DNA from: Flavobacteriales bacterium
GTDB taxonomy: Bacteria; Bacteroidota; Bacteroidia; Flavobacteriales_F; PHOS-HE28
Direction: 5' to 3'
Assembly: GCA_016705545.1 (NCBI GenBank)
Contig: JADIYA010000001.1
Coordinates: forward strand, 682,001 to 746,000
Length of the DNA: 64,000 nucleotides
Made by a program: the position numbers and the translations under genes
Notes under the pieces: generated by a model
The model's input: the letters and a program-made list of their open reading frames with translations, nothing else
Databases searched by the model: none
What the model was told of the DNA's origin: nothing
Part shown: one piece after another, positions 36,187 to 44,061 of the stretch
Layout: each line of letters opens with the position of its first letter
Numbering within the stretch: the stretch's first letter is position 1

Positions 36187-36374
36187 CGGGTGCGAAGTTG
36201 GGGGTTCAGGGTTGTGCCAACGCACTGGCCCCTGCCGCAGGTTCAGGGCTGATGACGGTTGCAGGTTGGCCGCGACCTTTGTGCCCAACTCGTCAATCAA
36301 GGAATTCAATCCCTAACCTGCTTTCCATCAAACCGTCATCCCGGCCTTGAGCCAGGACAACCCACAACCTGCGC

Positions 36375-37172
36375 TTGGAACTGATCGACACCCACGCCCA
36401 TCTCTACAGCACCAAGTTCGATGCGGACCGCGAGGCCATGCTCCAGCGCGCGGCCGAGGCCGGTGTCTCGAGGCTCTTCCTGCCGAATGTGGACCACGAG
36501 AGCATCGCCGGCATGGATGCGCTCGTGGCCGCGCACCCCGATCGCTGTTTCGCCATGATGGGACTGCACCCGTGCCATGTGGGTGAGGACAATGCCGCCG
36601 CGATGGAAGAGGTGGAGCGCTTGCTGCGCACCGGTCGCTATTGCGCGGTGGGTGAGATCGGCATCGACCTGTACTGGGATAAGACCTTCCTCGCGCATCA
36701 GCAGGAGGTGTTCCGTCAGCAGGTGCGCTGGGCGAAGGAGCTGCGCTTGCCGATCGCCATCCATTGCCGCGAGAGCTTCAATGAAGTGATCACCATCGTC
36801 GAAGAAGAGAATGACGATTCGCTCACCGGTGTGTTCCATTGCTTCACTGGAAGTGAGGGACAGGCGCAGCGCGTAATCGCACTGAAAGGCTTCTACCTTG
36901 GCATCGGCGGCGTGGTCACCTACCCCAAGGGCGGCCTATTCGAGACCATGCGCGAAGTGGGCGTTGCGCATTGCGTGCTGGAGACTGATGCGCCCTATCT
37001 GGCTCCTGTGCCACACCGTGGCAAGCGCAACGAGCCCGGCTACCTCACGCACATCGCTGCCAAACTCGCAGAGGCCACGGGCCGCTCGTTGGACGAGATC
37101 GCCGCGATCACCACGCGCAATGCGGAGCAGTTGTTTTGTGAACCTCGGAAGGACCCGGATGGGCACGGATAA
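36375..37172 (+). CDS. TatD family hydrolase (3'-5' DNase-like)
   Basis: The 265-residue metal-dependent hydrolase has a proposed TTG start at 36375, placing LIDTHAHLYSTKF at residues 3-15, as in the family; no ATG is better placed. Metal ligands: THAH, GEIGIDLYWD (Glu), IAIHCRESFN (His), GVFHCFTGS (His) and ETDAPYLAP (Asp). The family cuts DNA or RNA 3' ends in repair and degradation. The last seven residues lie inside a repeat (37152-37251), so the C-terminus has probably been extended by a repeat insertion. Confidence 0.92.
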   Translation: MELIDTHAHLYSTKFDADREAMLQRAAEAGVSRLFLPNVDHESIAGMDALVAAHPDRCFAMMGLHPCHVGEDNAAAMEEVERLLRTGRYCAVGEIGIDLYWDKTFLAHQQEVFRQQVRWAKELRLPIAIHCRESFNEVITIVEEENDDSLTGVFHCFTGSEGQAQRVIALKGFYLGIGGVVTYPKGGLFETMREVGVAHCVLETDAPYLAPVPHRGKRNEPGYLTHIAAKLAEATGRSLDEIAAITTRNAEQLFCEPRKDPDGHG

Positions 37173-37251
37173 CCTCAAGCCAATCTTCTGCATTAGGCAA
37201 CGCGCAGCGCTGCGTTACGGACGCATTCATCCGTGTGTCTCGGTGTTCGGG
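37152..37251. repeat. Imperfect inverted repeat with CACGGAT arms
   Basis: The arms 37152-37170 (GACCCGGATGGGCACGGAT) and 37227-37251 are imperfect inverted copies, flanking about 55 bases. CACGGAT-type motifs of this kind occur as dispersed repeats in several bacterial genomes; that comparison is from memory. The left arm supplies the end of the TatD coding region. The element may form a hairpin and terminate tatD. Confidence 0.4.
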
Positions 37252-37298
37252 TCAGTGCGAGGCTTCGCGAAGCACCATTGTACAATCCCTTCCTTCCC

Positions 37299-38327
37299 AT
37301 GAGCGCATCCGTCCTCCTGATCTACACCGGCGGCACCATCGGCATGCTCGCCGATCCACGCACCGGGGCAATGCGCCCCATGGACCTCGCTCACCTGGAG
37401 GAGCAGGTGCCCGAATTAGAGCGGGTGGGTGTTCGGTTGGGCGCAACGGCCTTCGAGCAGCCCATCGACAGCAGCGACATGCGGCCGGCGGACTGGGTGC
37501 GAATCGCGCGGATCATCGGCGACCGCTACCACGAATTCGATGGCTTCGTGGTGCTGCACGGCAGCGACACCATGGCGTATACGGCAAGCGCGCTGAGCTT
37601 CCTGCTGGAGGGCCTCACGAAACCCGTGATCCTCACCGGATCCCAATTGCCCATCGGCACCATCCGCACCGACGCCAAGGAGAACCTCATCACCGCCATC
37701 GAGGTGGCGGCCGCCATGGATGAACAGGGTCGCGCGATGGTGCCCGAAGTGGCCGTGTATTTCGAGTACCGCTTGATGCGCGGCAACCGAACGGTGAAGG
37801 TGCACGCCGAGCGCTTCGAGGCCTTCCGCTCCCCGAATTGGCCAGCACTGGCCGAGGCCGGTGTTCACCTGCGCTATGACCGCTCCGCGATCCTGCCGAA
37901 CCGCAGCGGGCCGCTCAAGGTGCACGAGCGAGTTGATGCCCGCGTGGGGGTGATCCGACTCTTCCCGGGAATCACGGCCGAATGGGTGCGGCATGCGCTA
38001 GGAACGCCCGGCCTGAGCGCGGTGCTGCTCACCACCTTCGGAAGCGGCAATGGCCCCACCGATCCGGATTTCATCGGAGCCCTGCGCAGTGCGCGTGAGC
38101 GGGGCATCCACCTGCTCAACGTGACCCAATGCGTGGGCGGCCGCGTGGACCAAGGCCGATATGTGACCAGCCGTGCGTTCGTGGACCTGGGCGTTATACC
38201 ATGCGCCGACATGACCGTGGAGGCTGCGCTCGCCAAAACAATGTTCCTGCTCGCTGCGGATCCGCCTGCGGGTGCATTCGCCCAACGAATGGCAGCACCG
38301 ATCGCGGGTGAATTGACGTTGGGGTAA
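37299..38327 (+). CDS. Type I L-asparaginase
   Basis: The 342-residue cytosolic enzyme hydrolyses asparagine to aspartate. Start ATG 37299 gives MSASVLLIYTGGTIGM. The first catalytic Thr lies in YTGGTIGM, the second in VVLHGSDTMAYTASAL, and DAKENLITAIEVA follows. The LTGSQLPIG loop is also present. Length and lack of signal peptide fit the cytoplasmic AnsA type. The upstream region is the repeat after tatD, with no clear promoter box. Confidence 0.94.
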   Translation: MSASVLLIYTGGTIGMLADPRTGAMRPMDLAHLEEQVPELERVGVRLGATAFEQPIDSSDMRPADWVRIARIIGDRYHEFDGFVVLHGSDTMAYTASALSFLLEGLTKPVILTGSQLPIGTIRTDAKENLITAIEVAAAMDEQGRAMVPEVAVYFEYRLMRGNRTVKVHAERFEAFRSPNWPALAEAGVHLRYDRSAILPNRSGPLKVHERVDARVGVIRLFPGITAEWVRHALGTPGLSAVLLTTFGSGNGPTDPDFIGALRSARERGIHLLNVTQCVGGRVDQGRYVTSRAFVDLGVIPCADMTVEAALAKTMFLLAADPPAGAFAQRMAAPIAGELTLG

Positions 38328-38400
38328 CGTGACCGGACTTCCGCTCGCTGCCTCGCCTCAGCCGCTGCTTGTAACCCCTTTGGCGCGTAGGGCCAATTGT

Positions 38401-38408
38401 TACCTTGG
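38401..38408 (+). promoter_or_regulatory. Putative -7 box of tRNA-Ser
   Basis: TACCTTGG is a near match to TAnnTTTG, ending 43 bases before the tRNA, a spacing that allows a short leader. Confidence 0.35.
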
Positions 38409-38451
38409 CCGCCCTTCGGAAGGCCGTGGAACCGCCTTCCCGAATACAACT

Positions 38452-38541
38452 GGAGAGATGGCCGAGTGGTTGAAGGCGCGCGCCTGGAAAGTGCGTTTAC
38501 CTGAAAGGGTAACGGGGGTTCGAATCCCTCTCTCTCCGCCA
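38452..38541 (+). tRNA. tRNA-Ser (anticodon GGA), CCA encoded
   Basis: A class II tRNA of 90 bases. The acceptor stem GGAGAGA pairs perfectly with TCTCTCC (38531-38537). The anticodon loop CTGGAAA gives GGA. A long variable arm follows and the T-loop TTCGAAT is present. A terminal GCCA is encoded. The read is by eye; the match to tRNA-Ser is unambiguous. Confidence 0.95.
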
Positions 38542-38855
38542 TTGCAAGGCGAGCGGCGAAGCCGCGCGGCTGAATGCGATGGCAGCGAACCGAGCTTGCT
38601 CGGACGAGCGGACAGCGCATTCAGCCAGAGGCCCGAAGGGCCGACGCATGCAATGAAGCCCTCCCCAACGGGAAAGGCCGACGAAGGAGGCCAATCCTTC
38701 TATTTGCCGGGCGCTCAACCTTCAACCATCAACCGGCCAAGATTCGTGCGCTGGCCCAACCCCTCAACCGGTTCGGCGCTTCGATCCAACCCGCATCTTT
38801 GACCCGCACTCAACGGAACCAACCGACAACAACCCCCTCACGCAACCCTTCACAC
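38542..38855. other. Structured non-coding stretch between tRNA-Ser and exbB
   Basis: This 314-base gap has no credible gene. It contains several inverted repeats: GCTGAATGCG (38570-38579) with CGCATTCAGC (38617-38626), CCGAGC...GCTCGG nested between them, and GGCCC...GGGCC soon after. AC-rich CAACC repeats fill the second half. A CATCTTTG box near 38795-38802 may be the exbB promoter. The nested hairpin could terminate the tRNA transcript or be a small structured RNA. Confidence 0.5.
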
Positions 38856-39623
38856 ATGGTACGCAAGTTCTTGTCCCTCTGCATGGCTGCCTTCTTCGGC
38901 ATCACCTTGCTCAGCACCCCGGTCATGGCGCAGGATTCCGCCCCTGCTGCGGCATCCACTGAAGTAGCCGCCGATGCCGCTTCACCAGGTGGCCACCAAA
39001 TGTTCAAGCAACGCTTCATCGAGGGCGATCCCATCTGGATGGCGCCGGTGCTCGTGTGCTTGATCCTCGGCTTGGCCATGGTGATTGAGCGCATCATCTA
39101 CCTCAACATGGCCAGCACCAATACGGATAAGCTCTTGGGCTCCGTAGAGGAGGCGCTCAAGAGCGGTGGCATCGATGCTGCGCAGGAGGTTTGCCGCAAC
39201 ACCCGCGGGCCCGTTGCCGGCATCTTCTACCAAGGCCTCGACCGCGCGCACGAGGGCGTTGACATCGCCGAGAAGAGCATCGTGGCTTATGGTGGCGTGG
39301 AAGTGGGCCGCCTCGAGCGCGGCCTTCCGTGGATCGCGCTCTTCATCGCATTGGCACCCATGCTCGGCTTCCTGGGCACGGTGATCGGGATGATCTTCGC
39401 GTTCGATCAGATCGCGATTGCCAACAACATCAGCCCGGCCATCGTAGCGGGAGGCATCAAGGTGGCGCTGCTCACCACGGTGTTCGGCCTCATCGTCGCC
39501 ATCATCCTGCAGATCTTCTACAACTACCTGCAGAGCAAGATCGACAGCATCAGCGGCCAGATGGAAGAGGCTTCCATCGGATTGGTGGACATGCTGGTGA
39601 AGCACAACATGAGCAAGCACTAG
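38856..39623 (+). CDS. MotA/TolQ/ExbB proton channel protein
   Basis: ExbB-type subunits form the proton channel that, with ExbD and TonB or TolA, energises outer-membrane processes. The 255-residue protein has an N-terminal signal-like hydrophobic segment (FLSLCMAAFFGITLLS), a TM helix near 65-85 (MAPVLVCLILGLAMVIERIIY), and two more after 155 (GLPWIALFIALAPMLGFLGTVIGMIFAF and VALLTTVFGLIVAII). The last contains the conserved LGTVIGM pattern. The start MVRKFLSL is at 38856. It heads a four-gene cluster with a 130-residue membrane protein and two ExbDs. Confidence 0.92.
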   Translation: MVRKFLSLCMAAFFGITLLSTPVMAQDSAPAAASTEVAADAASPGGHQMFKQRFIEGDPIWMAPVLVCLILGLAMVIERIIYLNMASTNTDKLLGSVEEALKSGGIDAAQEVCRNTRGPVAGIFYQGLDRAHEGVDIAEKSIVAYGGVEVGRLERGLPWIALFIALAPMLGFLGTVIGMIFAFDQIAIANNISPAIVAGGIKVALLTTVFGLIVAIILQIFYNYLQSKIDSISGQMEEASIGLVDMLVKHNMSKH

Positions 39624-39625
39624 CC

Positions 39626-40018
39626 ATGAAGCATACCGCAACGAACAGCATCGGCCGCATCGCGCAATGGGCGCTCATGGGGCTCGGCGTGCTCTTCACC
39701 ATCATGATCTTCACCGGCAGCGACCTCGGCATAGATGGCGGCCTGTGGGTCACCTACATCGCGATGGCCGTCGCCACGGTCGCGGCCGTCGGTTTCTCCG
39801 TCACCGGCCTCACACGCAAGTCGCTGATCGGCATCGGCGCTTTCGTTGGGCTCTTGCTGGTCGCCTACCTGATCTCCGATGGCTCTGACGCCGGGAAGTA
39901 CAACATCACCGAAGGTGCATCCAAGTGGATCGGCGCCGGTTTGATCACCATGTACGTGGCCCTCATCGGTGCCATCGGCGCCATCGTGTACGGCGAGGTC
40001 ACCCGCATGCTCAAGTGA
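39626..40018 (+). CDS. Small polytopic membrane protein of the ExbB/ExbD cluster
   Basis: The 130-residue protein has four TM helices (about 15-30, 42-62, 68-86, 107-125). A short cytoplasmic start MKHTATNSIGRIAQ is followed by LMGLGVLFTIMIF, YIAMAVATVAAVGFSV, LIGIGAFVGLLLVAYLIS and LITMYVALIGAIGAIVYGEV. The family is unassigned, but the gene lies between exbB and exbD with gaps of 2 and 7 bases, as in other Bacteroidota clusters. A structural or assembly role in the proton channel complex is inferred from position only. Confidence 0.85.
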   Translation: MKHTATNSIGRIAQWALMGLGVLFTIMIFTGSDLGIDGGLWVTYIAMAVATVAAVGFSVTGLTRKSLIGIGAFVGLLLVAYLISDGSDAGKYNITEGASKWIGAGLITMYVALIGAIGAIVYGEVTRMLK

Positions 40019-40025
40019 ACGCGCC

Positions 40026-40754
40026 ATGCTGAAGAAACGAGCCAAGTCAGGTCCAGGCGAGATCAATGCCGGCTCGATGGCCGACATCGCCTTCCTGCTG
40101 CTGATCTTCTTCCTGGTGACCACCACCATGGATACCGATGTGGGCATCCTGCGATTGCTGCCGCCGGTGGTGGAAACCCCGCCGGATCCGGATGTCATCA
40201 ATAAGCGCAACGTATACGAGGTCCTGGTGAACGATGCCGACCAGCTCCTGGTCGAGGGCGAACCGATGGACATCAAGGAACTGCGCGCCGGGGCCAAGGA
40301 GTTCATGACCAACCCGGCCAACCTGGAGAATCTGCCCGCCAAGACCAAGGTGAGCGCGGCATTCTGCAGGGAGCAACTTAACCTGAACAAGGGCTGGATG
40401 GCCGCCGCCACGGATACCTCGAAGGCCCGCTTCGAGGATGGTGTGAAGAAATGGGAAGGCAAGCTCAAGGCCATTGAGCTGCTCGGCGAATACAGCGAGC
40501 TTCCCAACGACGCGCTCATCTCGCTGCAGACCGGATCCAAGACCAGCTACAACATGTACGTGCAGGTCCAGAACGAACTGGAATCGGGGATCCGCGAACT
40601 GCGCGACGAGCTGAGCAAGGAGAAGTTCGGTCGCAAGTTCACCGAGCTCGATGAGAAGGTGGACGAGGACCAGGATCGGATCAAGGCCATCCGGCTGGTG
40701 TACCCGCAGCGCATCTCGGAAGCCGAACCGGTTGACCTCACCAAGAAGAACTGA
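40026..40754 (+). CDS. ExbD-like biopolymer transport protein, long form
   Basis: The 242-residue protein has a short cytoplasmic start, one TM helix (MADIAFLLLIFFLVTTTM, about 18-35) and a periplasmic part. The Asp in ADIAFLL is the proton-relay residue of the ExbD/TolR family. ExbDs are usually ~130-150 residues; this one carries an extra ~90-residue helical insertion (about 100-200), rich in charged residues (KWEGKLKAIELLGEYSELP). The C-terminal IKAIRLVYPQRISEAEPVDLT is unusual. It probably partners the shorter ExbD downstream. Confidence 0.9.
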   Translation: MLKKRAKSGPGEINAGSMADIAFLLLIFFLVTTTMDTDVGILRLLPPVVETPPDPDVINKRNVYEVLVNDADQLLVEGEPMDIKELRAGAKEFMTNPANLENLPAKTKVSAAFCREQLNLNKGWMAAATDTSKARFEDGVKKWEGKLKAIELLGEYSELPNDALISLQTGSKTSYNMYVQVQNELESGIRELRDELSKEKFGRKFTELDEKVDEDQDRIKAIRLVYPQRISEAEPVDLTKKN

Positions 40755-40759
40755 TCGCC

Positions 40760-41212
40760 ATGTCGCGCTTCAAGGAAAAGAAAGGATCCACACCGGCCAT
40801 CAGCACGGCCTCATTGCCCGACATCATCTTCATGCTCCTCTTCTTCTTCATGGTGACCACCGTGATGCGCGAAGTGGACCTGAAGGTGAAGGTGGTGCTG
40901 CCCGAGGCCAACGAAGTGGCCAAGCTCGAGGACAAAGCCTTGGTCGATTACCTCTACATCGGCCCTCCCGCTGACAAGGCGCGGGGCACCGAGCCGCTGC
41001 TGCAGCTCAACGACGACTTCGCGACCCTCAGTGAGATCGATGCCTTCGTGGTGGCCGGGAACGAGCGGCGCGATGAAGTGCTCCGCGGCAAGATCACCCG
41101 CTCATTGAAAGTGGACAAGGACACCTACATGAAGTTCGTCACCGACGTGAAGCAGGAACTGCGCAAGAGCAACGCGCTGAAGATCAACTACAGCACCTCG
41201 CGCGGCCGCTGA
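40760..41212 (+). CDS. ExbD-like biopolymer transport protein, short form
   Basis: The 150-residue protein starts MSRFKEKKGSTPAISTASLP. It has one TM helix with the conserved Asp (LPDIIFMLLFFFMVTTVM). The periplasmic domain has IDAFVVAGNERRDEVLRG and the end VKQELRKSNALKINYSTSRGR. It is the last gene of the exbB cluster and is followed by a perfect hairpin terminator. Having two ExbDs per channel is common in Bacteroidota. Confidence 0.92.
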   Translation: MSRFKEKKGSTPAISTASLPDIIFMLLFFFMVTTVMREVDLKVKVVLPEANEVAKLEDKALVDYLYIGPPADKARGTEPLLQLNDDFATLSEIDAFVVAGNERRDEVLRGKITRSLKVDKDTYMKFVTDVKQELRKSNALKINYSTSRGR

Positions 41213-41229
41213 GCCAAGCAATTGTACAG

Positions 41230-41255
41230 GAACGGCCGCCTTAGCGCGGCCGTTC
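41230..41255 (+). terminator. Hairpin terminator after the exbB/exbD cluster
   Basis: A perfect 10-base stem GAACGGCCGC / GCGGCCGTTC (41230-41239 with 41246-41255) has a six-base loop. It starts 18 bases after the ExbD stop and is followed by TGCATTC. It can also serve the convergent DUF6427 gene. Confidence 0.7.
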
Positions 41256-41289
41256 TGCATTCATGGTCTCTTGAATCGGCACAGAGGAT

Positions 41290-42270
41290 TCACATCCCGC
41301 CGCCCCAACGCACCCACAGGGCCGCGCAGAGCATGGCTCCCAACCCAAGCTCGGCTAACCACCTGCGCTTGGGGTTCAGGAAGAGGTAAGCGGCAATCCC
41401 CCCTATAGGCGAAGCGGCGAGCACGGCCGGGAAGCTCCCCTTCAGCCAGGAGAGAAGGCCCATCAACACCGCCAAGGAGAGCGCCAATGCCATGAATGCC
41501 GACCGCAGGTTCCTGCCGCGCATCACGCTCTGCGCCTGACTGCGGTAGAAGGCCGCAAGCGCCAGCAGCAAGATGGGCATTGCAATTACGAGGAAGGCCT
41601 TCCGCGAAAGCCCTTGCCAGAGCACGGCAGGGGCCATGTCGTCAGGCATCACGGTGAGCAGGGGACGCCATGGCGTTCGGCCCGCGAGATGAAGCGCCAT
41701 CCATGCGATGTAGAATACCAGCACTACGCTGATCACCGGCAGCACATACTCACGCCACGCAAAAGGCCTGATGAGCGAGGTGCTGATCCACAGCACCACG
41801 AGAAGCACCGCATAGGGCAGGTAGCAGAGCGCGGCAAGCCCGATGAGCAGCGCGGCATCGAAGAGCGCCGCGAGCGCCGCTCCAGTATTGCTGATGGACC
41901 AGGCCCTGCGCAAGGCGAAGAGCACGAAAGGGAGACCGAGCAGCGCCGGATCATAGCAGCCTGGGCCGCATAGCCCCGCCAACAGCACCGGGAAGGTGAG
42001 CGCAACAAGGTGGTTGCGGCGATCCATCAGCTCGAGCGCATTCACCAGGATCGCTAGTTCCACGGTGGCCAGCGCCACGAGCACCATGCCCGCGAGCGCG
42101 TTGGCCCACGCCGAGCCGCCAACCAAATGCTGCATCAACGAGGCGACCGGCATCAAAGAAGCGTTCTGCACCGGTGCGTGCCAGCAAGCAGGCACGAACA
42201 GCGCCGCCACCACCAACGGCACGGAGACCAGAACGGCGGGCTGGTTGCTGCGGAAGAAGGCGGCGAGCAT
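41290..42270 (-). CDS. DUF6427-family polytopic membrane protein
   Basis: The 326-residue protein starts at ATG 42270 (MLAAFFRSNQPAVLVSVPLVV). It has about eight to ten hydrophobic helices spaced along the chain (for example LVALTFPVLLAGLCG, LLIGLAALCYLPYAVLLVVLWIS, FLVIAMPILLLALAAFY). The N-terminal FFRSNQP motif is seen in Bacteroidota DUF6427 proteins. No catalytic motif is visible and the function is unknown. It is divergent from a small membrane-peptide gene. Confidence 0.75.
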   Translation of the reverse strand: MLAAFFRSNQPAVLVSVPLVVAALFVPACWHAPVQNASLMPVASLMQHLVGGSAWANALAGMVLVALATVELAILVNALELMDRRNHLVALTFPVLLAGLCGPGCYDPALLGLPFVLFALRRAWSISNTGAALAALFDAALLIGLAALCYLPYAVLLVVLWISTSLIRPFAWREYVLPVISVVLVFYIAWMALHLAGRTPWRPLLTVMPDDMAPAVLWQGLSRKAFLVIAMPILLLALAAFYRSQAQSVMRGRNLRSAFMALALSLAVLMGLLSWLKGSFPAVLAASPIGGIAAYLFLNPKRRWLAELGLGAMLCAALWVRWGGGM

Positions 42271-42348
42271 GGGGGGCGAGGGGCGAAGGTCGGGATGGCC
42301 GGCCAAGGGTGCTCCGAGGACAGGTCATCACTGGAATATCCCCCCTCC

Positions 42349-42356
42349 TATCTTCG
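42349..42356 (+). promoter_or_regulatory. Putative -7 box of the small membrane peptide gene
   Basis: TATCTTCG, a TAnnTTCG match, ends 21 bases before the ATG at 42378. Confidence 0.45.
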
Positions 42357-42377
42357 CCCCGCTTCACGCCTACCGCC

Positions 42378-42557
42378 ATGCAAGACATCGCCTTCGCCCT
42401 CGGCCATTTCATGGAATGGACCTTCAAGATCCTGGAGAAGATGGGCTGGATGCCCGTCACGCTCACGAGCATCACGCTTTTCGTGGGCATGCTTTACTGG
42501 CTCAACCTGCAGGGCAAGTACAACCGCAAGGCGAAGGCGAACGGCACCATGGCCTGA
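42378..42557 (+). CDS. Small membrane peptide, 59 residues
   Basis: ATG 42378 to TGA 42557 encodes a 59-residue protein, MQDIAFALGHFMEWTFKILE followed by a TM helix (about 25-47, VTLTSITLFVGMLYWL) and a basic tail NLQGKYNRKAKANG. Similar short proteins exist in other Flavobacteriales, recalled from memory. It probably sits in the inner membrane with its basic tail inside. The function is unknown. It has its own promoter box at 42349. Confidence 0.75.
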   Translation: MQDIAFALGHFMEWTFKILEKMGWMPVTLTSITLFVGMLYWLNLQGKYNRKAKANGTMA

Positions 42558-42576
42558 GCGGCACGGGACCTTGGCC

Positions 42577-43890
42577 CTAGTGCTTCACCGCTGCGGTCGC
42601 ACGCTGCGAGGGCTCCTTCACCAAGTCCTTGCCGATGTCGTCCCGGCGGTAGCGCCCCTCAAAGCTGATGGTGTCCGCTGCGCGGTACGCCGAGGCGATC
42701 GCACTCTCCAGGTCCTTCCCGATGCCGGTGACGCTGAGCACGCGGCCACCATCGGTCACGAGAGTGTCGTTCTTGTTGCGCGTTCCTGCATGGAACACGT
42801 AGGCGTCGCGAACCAGATCAGCGCCTATGATGGACTTGCCTTTCGCGTATTCGCCGGGATACCCTTCTGAGGCGAGCACGATGGTGACGGCGGTGCGGTC
42901 GTCCACATCCACATGGCGCTCACTCAGCGTTCCCGTGGCGATGCCCTCGAAGAGGTCGAGCAGATCGCTCTTAAGTCGCGGCAGGATCGCTTGTGTCTCC
43001 GGATCGCCCAGCCGCACGTTGTACTCGATCACATAGGGATCGCCGTTCACATTCATCAGGCCCATGAAGAGGAAGCCCTGGTAGGGGATGCCGTCCTTCT
43101 TCATGCCGCGCACGGTGGGCGCCGCCACGCGGTCGTGCACCTTCTGCATGAAATCCTTATCGGCGAAGGTCACGGGCGATACCGCACCCATGCCGCCCGT
43201 ATTGGGGCCGCTGTCGCCGTTGCCGATGCGCTTGTAGTCCTTAGCGGCGGGCAGCATCTTGAACGCATCGCCATCGGTGATCAGGAAGGCGCTGCACTCC
43301 ACGCCCTTCAGGTGCTGCTCGATCACCACGCGCTCACCGGCCTCGCCGAAGCGGCCCGATTGGAGCATATCGCGCAGCGCCTTGACCGCTTCCTTCTTGT
43401 CGTTGGTGATGATCACCCCTTTGCCGGCTGCAAGGCCATCAGCCTTCACCACGTAGGGCGAGTTCACGCGGTCGAGGTGCTCGATGGCATCGGACAATTG
43501 GCCTTTCACGAAAGTGCGGTGAGCTGCCGTGGGGATGTTGTGGCGGAACATGAACTCCTTCGCGAAATCCTTGCTCCCTTCGAGACGCGCGCCTTCGGCC
43601 TTGGGACCGATGACGGTAACGTCGGCGAGCTTCGGGTCCTCCGCGATCCGGTCGTGCAGGCCATCCACCAGCGGGCCTTCTGGCCCCACCACAACGATGC
43701 GGATCTTCTTCTCTAGGATGAAGCTGCGCAGGGCCTTGTGATCGGCGGGATCGATCTCTGCGGATCGGCCATGGCGCAAGGTCCCGGGATTGCCTGGGGC
43801 CACGAAGAGCGAATCGAGCAAGGAGCTCTGCGCGATCTTCCAGGCCAGAGCATGCTCGCGTCCGCCACTGCCGATCAAGAGAACATTCAT
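42577..43890 (-). CDS. purD: Phosphoribosylamine-glycine ligase
   Basis: PurD (GAR synthetase) joins glycine to phosphoribosylamine in purine synthesis. The protein is 437 residues from ATG 43890 (MNVLLIGSGGREHALAWKI). It has an ATP-grasp fold: SPYVVKADGLAAGKGV, GVECSAFLITDGD, GPNTGGMGAVSP, FLFMGLMNVNGDPYVIEYNVRLGDPETQ. Length is typical. PurQ lies at 10.2 kb, so purine genes are scattered. A TTCCTTTG box on the minus strand (43908-43915) lies 17 bases upstream. Confidence 0.96.
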   Translation of the reverse strand: MNVLLIGSGGREHALAWKIAQSSLLDSLFVAPGNPGTLRHGRSAEIDPADHKALRSFILEKKIRIVVVGPEGPLVDGLHDRIAEDPKLADVTVIGPKAEGARLEGSKDFAKEFMFRHNIPTAAHRTFVKGQLSDAIEHLDRVNSPYVVKADGLAAGKGVIITNDKKEAVKALRDMLQSGRFGEAGERVVIEQHLKGVECSAFLITDGDAFKMLPAAKDYKRIGNGDSGPNTGGMGAVSPVTFADKDFMQKVHDRVAAPTVRGMKKDGIPYQGFLFMGLMNVNGDPYVIEYNVRLGDPETQAILPRLKSDLLDLFEGIATGTLSERHVDVDDRTAVTIVLASEGYPGEYAKGKSIIGADLVRDAYVFHAGTRNKNDTLVTDGGRVLSVTGIGKDLESAIASAYRAADTISFEGRYRRDDIGKDLVKEPSQRATAAVKH

Positions 43891-44017
43891 CAGGATGCGA
43901 TTTGCTGCAAAGGAAGGTTCGGCCGGTCCGCTGGAGAGCGAGGAGTTATCAACCTGTGTTGAGGTCGAGGACCGGCCACAACTCCTGCAACCCCTCAACC
44001 TCTCAAGCCCTCAACCG

Positions 44018-44052
44018 GTCATTGCGACCGCGAGGAACGAAGCGGGAAGCAA
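44018..44052 (+). repeat. GTCATTGCGA...GAACGAAGCGG dispersed-repeat-like sequence
   Basis: This short GC-rich sequence resembles the GTCATTGCGAGC...GAAGCAAT family of repeats found in intergenic regions of many genomes. It lies in the 170-base gap behind purD, after a run of CAACC-type motifs. Only one copy was found in this window. Confidence 0.35.
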
Positions 44053-44061
44053 CAACCTGCC

